From NCBI GenBank assembly GCA_047495785.1, contig JBLDXI010000024.1, forward strand, positions 868,001 to 932,000: a DNA stretch of 64,000 nt. Direction: 5' to 3'. The notes under the pieces are model-generated. The model was not told the origin of the DNA. It made no database searches and saw only the letters and a program-made list of their open reading frames with translations. A program made the position numbers and the translations under genes. This document shows positions 54,777 through 64,000 of this stretch, piece after piece. Source of the DNA: Lepidodermella squamata. Its lineage: Eukaryota; Gastrotricha. The first letter of the stretch is position 1, and every line of letters begins with the position of its first letter.

Positions 54777-57700
54777 GGCGCTGGCGATAACTGTCGACTA
54801 TCAACGGTGTTCTCGTTCAGGATTTGCAATCTAATAAGCTGTTCAGAGCCGATGAGCGATTCAAACCACCACCGACCAGCAGCATATCAGCAGCAGCTTA
54901 TCCGATGCCTCGCTAATTCCGCTAACATCGACCTCAGATCTCAGCAGTGGCTCGGCATTAAAAAACAATTGTTAATTGATGTCTCCGCGTAACAATAATA
55001 ATAATAATAATAACAATAAAACAATCCTACTTTCGAATAAAAAAATAATATATTAATTAATAATTATTAGGAAACAACTGAGTGCATTTGATAATTACCG
55101 AAATTGCAATAACAATATCTCGAAAACTGGCATGAAATAATTTCATTATTATCGACTGATGTGTTTCAACGCGTCTCTATGGTCGTCGTACGTATATATC
55201 GAAGGGCGGAGTGTTTACGATATACACAAAACTGCTATGATGTTTTCAGAAAAATATTGGAGCCATTTCGCGGCGTTTCCTGTCGCGCACGATTTTGCCC
55301 TTTTTACTCGGCGGTTTAGCGGCGCACAAAAGCCATTCATGACAAAGCAGCAGCAGCAGCAGCGCGCCTAGGCTCTTACCGGCTATGAAAGTATATTGCG
55401 CGCGATTCTACTTGGGCTGAGAAAAATGTACATGCGATCTTCGGCTCGCGTTGATTTTTGCTGTTATCATACTCGTATAATAATAGTAATAATAATTTTA
55501 CATATCGCCGCGTTTTCAAATTATTTCCATCGCCGCCTGCGCGCGACCGTGTATCGGCAGCAATCGTATGGCCATATCGGTTCAGGCCACCGCTGGGTCA
55601 TAGAGGTTTTATTGCTGCGCCTCTGAAGTAATCATACTACTAATATTTTATCGCGATTCGAGAGAATCTATGCATTATGCGCATAGTAATAAAATCTATA
55701 GGTATGTCTTCGGTGCCAAGTCACTCCATACACACGTATATGAACATGTAAATATGTGCGCTAAAATCTAGAAATTATGAATCGATCGTAGCTTTTTTCA
55801 GTGCACTATTATCGCGAAATCATGGCCTCGCTGATTTTTTTTATCGCTGTGCATCATATACTAGTGCTGTTAATAATATTAGCAGCTTTTTCGCTGGCGC
55901 AATTCAATCGCTTGACAAAAAACTATATACGCGCATGTGCGTCATTTTTATTACGCGCGCCTGTTTGCTCGTTGCTGGCTCGCGAGCCGCGCCGCTGTTG
56001 AAAAGTCGCCGATACACTGCCGATCTATGATGTGTGTATGTGCGCGCGGCACCGACGGCTGATTGACAAAGATTCGATCGCATTATAAAAGCTTTTATTA
56101 ACGGGCGGCGTTTACGAGAGCAAGCTTTTATCGCGCCTGATTTTGTTCTGCGCGATAGAAGTGATGGCATTAATTTCAAATTGACCATTAAAAGCCTCAT
56201 TGATAGCTTCTAATTTCTACTGCGAATTTCCCGCTTAAGAACACTATTTGATTCAACTAAATGGGTTACTCATATAAAATTATTAGGGCGACTTATTGAG
56301 CTGATTGATTTTTTTCGGTGCGAGATGTAACACGCGCACTTGAACGATTTTATGACTATTGAGTGGTGTCTATTGCCGCACCTGATGCGCACCTTAATTG
56401 CCGCAAGTTAAAATCAATCGAACGTTGGAAACACCTACGGTAAATATTATTCTTGGCCACGGCGACGTGTATCAGTTAGGCCTTATGACGTTCATCGTCA
56501 TTAAATTTGTAATAAAATGTAAATACCTTGTAAAAAAAATTCAAGAGTCGATTCTATGAGACTATCAATGAGATGTTATATTCCGTGTTATTTTGTGGAC
56601 CATCGCGTCGACGAGTCTGCACTGAATGGAAAAAGAATATGCTAACAAAGCGGCTCAGATGCGTAATGGAGATAGGGACGGAAAAAATGGAGCGAAGAGT
56701 GCTTTTCTTATATAATGGAAATAAGAATAGCTGACAAGGGGATACAAAAACTGAGTAAGGCGCCGGCGTTTGCGATAAAAAAAACTAGAAGTTAAAAAAT
56801 GTGATATACTATATTTGTTCGCCGATGTGAGATAGAAATCCGTAAAGGACATAATATATAAGCCTATTTTTACATAATGGCTTTGTCTCTATTTCCATGT
56901 ATAGCGAAACGCAAAAAGTCACACTGCGCTCACTAGAGTTATTGTAATAAACATCGATTTTCATCGCGTGTACATCGTTTGCTTTTAAAAGCCGACTCTT
57001 TTCATATATGGATCCTAATATACAGCAATGGTGCAGAAAATCAAGCGCCATTATATGCGGAAAACAACAAGACTTTATTTCTCACCGGACGGCTATACAT
57101 ATTCGTAACATGTCGGCCCGAAGGGCTATATCGCATTTCTAACAATTGTAATACTTGAAAAAAATGAATGAAAATTCATAAGGAGAAAGGCGGGACAAGT
57201 AGATGTGAGAAATTTACTCGTGATGTATTAGGACGAGAAAATTGCACGTTGCATACAGGTATACTGGGTGATTCAATAGAAAGCAGGCGCTGAATGGATG
57301 TGTATCGAGCCGCGCTTATCGAATTTTGCTCGCCCATGAGGACGATGTGTTATTTAGATTAAATACTATACTGTCAAAACTACCAATAGCCGCGCCTGCG
57401 CGCGGCCGTCCATTGGTTATTAAAATTTAATGCCTACTTTCACGTATGCGGTTTTGCTCACAGCACGCATAACCTGTATTTTTTATATATTCAGCGGCGA
57501 CTATTGTTCACTATATTATAATTCAATAGCTAAAATGAAGTTAAAGACGAGCTCTTAGTCGCTATTGGCGGCAACGAGCGCGGCTGATAAAACGGTACAT
57601 CATGTCTTTGACAAATAGGTATATAACATGTGAAAAGATCTTGTAAAACAGGTAATTTTCTTGTTATCCAAGTGCAAAAAACTACGACACTCGTGTAAAA

Positions 57701-60700
57701 CCCTCGTTATATCAATAGAGAGAGACGGAGCATTTTTTCGCGTTTATACAGATGAATAGATAATGACAGCAAAAAATTCAGCTTTGATAGTCGAGTTCTT
57801 CGGCGCCTGCCGGCCGTTCACTGGCCGTGGTAAAAATCACTTGAAGACGAAACCTTGCGAGTAATGATTATCATAACGTAATAATATATGTTAAACAAAA
57901 CGCCACCGGCCGTCGAGAAAACGAAAGGTGGTGCCCATATTATTGTAAATAAATGTTGTGTTGATTGCTCTACATCAAATAAAGCAGCCGGCTGTTTAGG
58001 CAGCCAAAAATTATCCAAACTAAGACGCGCGTACCCGGTTAAAAAATCAAGCCTGAGAGCGCTAGATATATAAAAATAACAACGCCAAGATTTCGCCCTT
58101 GCGCATATTGCGCATCATATACCGCGGAAGGGCGTCGAAAAATAAACGTGCCTATATCAGCAACAGATGAAACAACAGGTCTAGTGATGGAACTTACGTT
58201 AAAATATTAATAATAATAATAATAATAGAACGGCGATGTGAGCGCGATGAATTATTCGGAATTATGATAATACAGCGCGCAAAAAGTCTGGTGGCCGACG
58301 TATATAAGGGCAGAAAAAAAATGATAGGCGATGATCCAGTGTCATTGTTATCATTGAGGCATTTATGTAATTGCTTTACACTGCGCGAAAAACCTATCGC
58401 ACGTGCGCGCATTGGGTGGGCCGGGCCGACTGTAGGTATATACACCGAATATAGGAAGAATATCGAGTAGCCATTGCGCTTCATTTGTGATCGCGTATCC
58501 ACAACCAGCCTAAAGTAAAGCCGGTAAACGCGCATAGACATATCGAAACCCCACCTTTTTGATACATCGTTGAAGGATAAATACAAGTATACCGCCTAAA
58601 TCGCTGGCAACTGATGAAGGCTATTTCGAACATGGTCTAAAGTGGTAGCCTTATAATATAGTAGCCTAACTTCCATCAACTCATTGTTTTTACGGCTAAA
58701 AGATTTTTGGCAGATATAAAAATAAAAAACGCATATCGCAAAATTACTCGTGCGTCTGGCTCGAGACAAATTTGCTGCCAAAATGTTTATCAGGAATCAT
58801 GGGAATCCAATAAAAGTTGCGCATCAGGTAAAGAATCCGAGTTTGACGTGTAAATATTTGTTATATATCAACGATACAAAAGTCCATTTCTGCAATTAAT
58901 AATATGAAGACGAAAGCCTGCTGTACAGTATATAATGATTTTTATCCGCAATAATTGAGTACAATTTTTTATAAGAATTTTATGCCTATAAAAAAATCAC
59001 TGCCTCGTTAAATTTTTGCGTCGAAGTTGAAGGCAAGAAGCGAGTGGCCAATATACGCAGCATAAAGATGTGACCTTGTATGCGAAGCATTGAAATGTTG
59101 ATAATGAGTTGAATCAACGGACGGATGCTGGCTAGACGCAACAAATCTGACATGAGGAGGATGCGTGTAGCTTTTGTCCCATATTAGCCTGATACATGAA
59201 TGATTATTATATTGGACTATGCCTATCGCCGGCAGCATCGGTCAGCAGTCATCTATGAGTGAGCATCTTTTAGGGGGCAAAATGGCCTCTGTTCGATCGG
59301 CTCGCGTTTGTCGTCGAAAATGCAAGCCATTAATGTTACAATAATACATACGCTGCTTTGGCCCTTATTATTATTATTTTGACTATTATTGCAGCCATTT
59401 AAAAACTTAGTGCTATTAATGTTATGTAGATGTATCATGCACTCCGGCGGCTGCTGCTCATGACGATGAGGCGTGTGCTCTTTCGCAGGGGGAGTATAGG
59501 AAGTCACATTATTGAGTGAGGATGAGGGGTAGCCTAGCATATAGTATGGGGATGAAGACAGCAGTGAATTTCAATAGGCGCGACAACGATACAAATGGAC
59601 GCGCGACGCGACTACTGATGGATGACGGCGAGATATATCGGCGGCCACAGAGGCAGCTGCCGACGTGAAAAATATACACTCTCTAATGCCTAACTTTTCG
59701 CCGCAAATATATTATTAGCGAACTCGGCTTAATAATAGCAACACACATGGTGATAATAATAGGAATAATACGATTGCGGGCGGGCGAATAAAGGGCCGAA
59801 ATGTGATGACTCGGCGCGTGAGACGCCTATTGCCGAATCGATTCAATTTTCGATCTTTGTGGTAGCCGGGTGTGGCGCAGGGTATCTTTTCGCCTCGTCC
59901 CTAATCATAATGCATATTCGCCGCTCGTCGCGTGTCTGGTGCTGGCGCAGCGGATCATCGATGCGTCTTATAACCCAGCATTTTTCCCCGGGACCGCGAG
60001 CGAGCGCGCGCGCGTCGACATTTTTGTGTGTATACTACAAATGTTGCAGACGCGGGCGCGAGACCAGAGCCGCCGAAGATGCGCGCGCATGCGGCTGTTG
60101 TAGCTATTACTATTACAACATACTATTTGCGCAGTAGCAACGCCTGAGACAAGAAAGACGGCGCCTGGGAGACACGCCCGGCAAAAAGCGGCCGCCGAGA
60201 CGCCGAGATGGCAAATAGCAAAGCGCATTGATGATTGATAATAATAATAATAGTAATAATAATAGTAATATTAAGGTGGCGGCGGATTTGTGCGCGCACG
60301 GCCGTAAAAAGACCAATCGAACGCGGGGCGATGGCGATTTATATGGCGGCCGAAAAGTGCGCGTTTGGCGTCATGTTTATATACACGGCTCCACATCGGC
60401 GTTCCTCAAGTTTCCGAAAATTTTTCATAATAATAATGATAAGAATAAGAATGTTGTAGTAATACTGCGCAGATATATTGCGCCCATCTCGGGCGCGGCG
60501 TGTTTTTATAAGGCACCACCACCACCACCACCACTATTATTGTTTTGGCACTGAAATATAAAGACGACGCGATGATGTGGTGCGCGATCTGGGTATATCT
60601 TTATTGGGAAAACAAAATTTTCATACCAACGTACTGTAAGCGCGCGACGACTTTTGTATAATAAGACTATTTTTTTCCTTATTTTTATTATAATTTTATT

Positions 60701-62325
60701 TCCCTCGCAAGCACGGCCAGAATTTAACAGCACGCAGACACTTGTCGATCGGACAAATCGATGTATCACCAGCACGTTTTTTATTATTATTATTATTATC
60801 ACCCTCAAAGTGCCTAATATGCATGCATTCGGCGCGCGCTTGACAAATCAGGCGCCAGATGTCTCTAATGTCGCGCGCGGGCCGATATCGTCCGGCCGGC
60901 CGGTCGGCTATAGAATGCATAGTACAAAAAGTGGTCAAAACACAGAAAAAAGGCCATCTATCCTTCCATATAGTGCGAGAAGGCAGGCCATATGGCCACA
61001 CTCGAATTCATCAGGATTCTGGAGCCGCACTCAAGCATATGCGCTCGAATTCACCCGGCAACAAGTGCGCTAATTAACTATGTATCTAGTATATTCAGCA
61101 ACTGATAACATGATCGCAGGTCGTCGATATTGAGTTCCGCTCTGCCTTGTTATTTTCACAAACTGATCAACTGAGAAAATCCGCTTTTCGTCTTTTTCAG
61201 CACTAAGGTGAGGAAAATGTGAGGCACGCCGTGAGAAGCTAAGGTCCCATCCGTCGCTTTTGCTCGATAATTAAGCGGAACGGTGCGTGTAGTTGTAGCT
61301 GAAGGCATTTTCGAAAGGTAAAGCCAGCTTAATCTACTCGATTATGGTCATAATTAAAGTCATTATGAGCTCGCATTCTCAGGTGTGCTTGGTTGGAACA
61401 AAATGAATTACTTTTGCATACTGTCCCGTGGCTATCATACGAGGACAGCAATTTGTTGTGATGAAAAAAATGATGAAAAAGTAAAAAAACACAATTATAT
61501 CAAGAATATTCGGAATTTATTTACAACTCATAGGCTTCGACTGTAAGAAGGACCCCCATCAGGAAAATATTCAACTGTAACATGTTCTTTGAAGAAAAAT
61601 CCAAGGAATGGTCCATCTTCGAAAGCTTCAGAACTTACGCTTGTTACCAATGCTTGCTGAAAACTTTTTTATTTCATATTAAGTTACTTTTTATTTTGGG
61701 GAACCTCCAAATCAGATTTCTGAAGGTGTTGGGAAATATTCCCTAGTGAAAATCGGTTGCACAAAACTGACGAAAAATGCAGATTGCACCAAAATGCTGC
61801 TTAATTTGGCACTTCCACTCTGAGGTATTTAGCAAAAACTTTCAAAATTGACCATTTTTCAGGCAACAATTTTTGTAGAAAAGCGCAATGAGCAACTTTT
61901 AAATGGTGAATTTTGAAAGTTTTTGCTAAATACCTCAGAGTGGAGGTGCCAAATTAAGCAGCATTTTGGTGCAATCTGCATTTTTCGTCAGTTTTGTGCA
62001 ACCGATTTTCACTAGGGTTATTGTTTCCTAAAATACAAAACTGAGTAAAATTCGCCTTTCTGTCAAGTTACGACTACATTTCGTAGTCTATTTTTCTATT
62101 TTATTTGAGCCACGCTTGAAACTAAAATTAGTTGAAGCGCGTGGGAGATATTTTTAGCCAGAGGGAACTCCTAAAACCGTGCGCCACATCAACATTTCAG
62201 TTATAAATAATATTAGCGCGACCATGGTATGAAAAAATAGACGGGGACATGTCTCATAGATACAGTCGAATAAATTCAATTATATTGGCTGAAGTTGAAA
62301 GAGGATGAAATTGATCCTTTCCTGA
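54777..62325. other. 8-kb upstream region of Shal, noncoding, rich in simple repeats
   Basis: No gene is found. Trinucleotide runs are frequent: AAT at 54992-55019, CAG at 55347-55362, AAT at 58205-58228 and 60237-60273, CAC at 60513-60531 and TTA at 60778-60799. GCGC-rich patches (for example 59995-60010) alternate with AT-rich DNA. ORFs here are short and follow the repeats. The region probably contains the Shal promoter, 5' UTR exons and neuronal regulatory sequence. A long hairpin lies at 61741-62017. Confidence 0.55.
61741..62017. repeat. Long hairpin (foldback) with ~118-bp arms, MITE-like
   Basis: The left arm 61741-61858 (from CCCTAGTGAAAATCGG) is nearly the exact reverse complement of the right arm 61902-62017 (ending CCGATTTTCACTAGGG), with a loop of about 40 bp. 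Only a few mismatches are seen over the arms. Such structures are foldback or MITE elements, and when transcribed they can feed small-RNA pathways. No clear target duplication was found next to the ends. Confidence 0.88.
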
Positions 62326-62706
62326 TCATAAACGATTTGATGACGAACGAGATGAACGAATGTGCCGCTTGAAAAGTCGATGCCGTATTATCGCATTCAA
62401 ATGGCAGCAAAAATTAGTCAATAAAAAAATAGACCCAATTTTCAAAGATAAAAATTGAGTTTTTCTAAAAAAAACCATCTCGAAAAATGTCCAGTCCTGT
62501 GAACTAAATTTTCGAATGACGGTCGAAATAGGACCGAAAAATCTCGCAGATGTCAAACCCGCAGCTGGCCCCATATTTCTTGTCATAATTTCAGCTTTTT
62601 TCCTAATAATGAAATGATTAGAGGCTGTCAACATTGAGATGGACGAAACTAGTGTGAAAATCGTAAACAGAGGTGAGCTACACGCAAATCGAAGATAAGC
62701 TACCAT
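62326..62706 (-). CDS. Hypothetical 126-aa ORF, head-to-head with the cyclic-nucleotide-binding gene
   Basis: The ORF starts at ATG 62706, 89 bp from the divergent ATG at 62796. The N-terminus is hydrophobic (about residues 1-30), possibly a signal or membrane anchor, and the C-terminus is basic and Ser/Arg-rich. No known domain is seen. The head-to-head arrangement leaves room only for a shared short promoter. Confidence 0.35.
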   Translation of the reverse strand: MVAYLRFACSSPLFTIFTLVSSISMLTASNHFIIRKKAEIMTRNMGPAAGLTSARFFGPISTVIRKFSSQDWTFFEMVFFRKTQFLSLKIGSIFLLTNFCCHLNAIIRHRLFKRHIRSSRSSSNRL

Positions 62707-62795
62707 GGTTATTCATGAATAATGACATTGTTGTTTACAATCGAGTTCAATCGAGTTCTCACACTTGTTGAACTCATGCTCAGTAAAATTTAACC

Positions 62796-64000
62796 ATGCT
62801 TCCAAGTATAAGAACACCGAGTTTCACGCCTAGCACCCCGCGGAGTAAAACCGCCATCACAACTAGTACCAGCAGCATTTCAATTCCAGTTGCTAGTACA
62901 CGACATCCAACAGCTTTTCTGAAGTCACCTCGATCGGCCTATCCAACAAGTGGTTCAAATGCGTCTGTTGGAAGTTCCCGGGGAAAGCCACACAGAATCC
63001 TTGCTTTACCGGAAATTTCCGACATAGTTAGAATAGTGAAAAAAGTATAGAAATTTCATTCTTGACTACCAGATTTTTGTAATTTTGTTTCATAGCGAAA
63101 AGTCAAACCGAAATCGGCTGAAAAGCCCGTTATCAAGCTTCGCCTGCCGCTTAAACTTGTGGCGAGGATAATAATTTGGTTCCGACGAAAGGCGTTGTCT
63201 CACCATATCGGGTAGAAAAACTTTGTTCCTCTTATGAAGAAATATTCTCCTTATTTCATTATAGGAATCAAGAAACCGACGATAAATTATTTCCATTTTT
63301 GAAAGAGTTTTCATTTCTCGAAGTACGTAAAAAAGATGACGTGGTGTTTGACCGCGTTCATTACCGGGCGAATAAGGACTTTGTTGTGCTGAATAAGAAG
63401 ACACTACAATTGCTGGACAAAAAGCCAACCCTTCGGACTAAGGAAGACGCTCACTTCGTAAGCCAATTGATTCCAGCCGTTAGCAATTTTTTCATATTTT
63501 TCATAGCTATGCATGAGGCTTCGTCAATTGAGCACCTTTGCTGATTATCCAACCGTTGTACAAGAAAAACTTGCTCGATGTGCGATCTACCAAAAGTGCA
63601 TAATGCAACTATTTCCGATTAACTAATTTGTTCACGCTTTGATCCAGGTATGGTCCGAAGCGAGTAATATTACGTCAAGGGCACAAGCCGGCAGGTTTCT
63701 ACATCATCCTAACTGGATGTGGTAAATTTTCAATTGAGTCATCAATCATCTTTCAGCTGATTATTTCTGTCGCCAAGTCTTCGCCTTTTCTGTGAACTAC
63801 GAAACCAACTACGTTTTGCCAACGATGATTCTCGATCAAGGAGGGACGTTTGGGGTAAACATCTTTATTTCTTTGATGAAAGGATTATGATTTTTTTGCT
63901 TTCCAGGATTTCGAAATGCAGGAGAATATAAGGCGACAGGCAACGTGGGTCTCCGCAACTGACCTTGAGGTGCTGTGGATCACCGTCCAAGGTAGCTTTC
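62796..64000 (+). CDS. Cyclic-nucleotide-binding-domain protein (CNBD2-like), 3' end outside window
   Basis: Visible exons are 62796-63044, 63096-63211, 63265-63478, 63507-63595, 63648-63721, 63757-63854 and 63907-63991, all in phase with introns of 28-53 bp; the next donor is at 63992. The N-terminus is Ser/Thr/Pro-rich and disordered. A basic helix (LRLPLKLVARIIIWFRRK) follows, then the start of a cNMP-binding domain. That domain shows a helix with LSTFADYPTVVQEKLARCAI, the strands RVILRQGHKPAGFYIILTG, and later LDQGGTFG and a RQATWVSATDLEVLWIT segment. This order matches CNBD2-type proteins, linked in animals to sperm. The Gly-Glu/Arg phosphate-binding cassette looks degenerate in what can be seen, so cAMP binding is uncertain. 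Confidence 0.8.

Noticed and set aside
54240-54834. ORFs of 164-176 codons around the Kv4 T1 domain
   Set aside because: Antisense or out-of-frame shadows of the first Shal exon, which carries all Kv4 hallmarks.
59859-61077. Several 70-139 codon ORFs upstream of Shal
   Set aside because: They follow trinucleotide and GCGC repeats, overlap on both strands and lack any domain or splice support.

Overview
This is a eukaryotic chromosome segment, most likely from a small-bodied invertebrate animal. The evidence is a set of metazoan genes: Kv4/Shal potassium channel, class A peptide-type GPCR, pancreatic-lipase-family protein, MEAF6, TTC4 and DNA polymerase epsilon. Introns are GT-AG, mostly 49-65 bp with T-rich (C/T)AG acceptors, mixed with a few introns of 2-3.5 kb. 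I cannot name the phylum from the sequence alone.

Layout. (1) 1-10028 is the 3' part of a Ty3/gypsy-type LTR retrotransposon. It holds a partial gag, a candidate -1 frameshift heptamer, pol, an extra ORF with four CCHC zinc knuckles, a polypurine tract and a 203-bp 3' LTR. Its RNase H region is split by a 3,758-bp TA-flanked inverted-repeat DNA transposon (2981-6738), and pol also carries an in-frame TAG. (2) 10059-16807 is a dense run of mostly small genes. It contains a type I membrane protein, a secreted and probably GPI-anchored lipase homologue lacking its nucleophile, and five small minus-strand genes. (3) 20106-24203 holds a GPCR, a small EF-hand-like protein, and a small heat-shock protein with three perfect heat-shock elements upstream. 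(4) 24683-42570 is a complete nine-exon gene for the catalytic subunit of DNA polymerase epsilon (2,346 aa, minus strand). Its four large introns carry nested material: a complete opposite-strand three-exon membrane-protein gene in intron 6, degraded or unrecognised ORFs in introns 5 and 7, and retroelement/transposase remnants in intron 8. (5) MEAF6 (42814-43173) lies just upstream of POLE in the same orientation. (6) 43.3-47.8 kb is gene-poor and contains a broken coiled-coil ORF and short repeats. (7) 47854-51027 holds an F-box/FBA-like gene, a small ORF and TTC4. (8) 52342-54776 is a complete six-exon Kv4 (Shal) gene, followed upstream by about 8 kb of simple-repeat-rich noncoding DNA with one long hairpin. 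(9) 62796-64000 is the 5' part of a gene for a cyclic-nucleotide-binding-domain protein that runs off the window.

Functionally the host genes are unrelated housekeeping and neuronal genes: DNA replication (POLE), histone acetylation (MEAF6), HSP90 co-chaperone (TTC4), stress chaperone (sHSP), excitability (Kv4, GPCR) and ubiquitin ligase adaptor (F-box). All coding joins below were made by hand. Splice phases were checked for consistency, and several small genes remain hypothetical.
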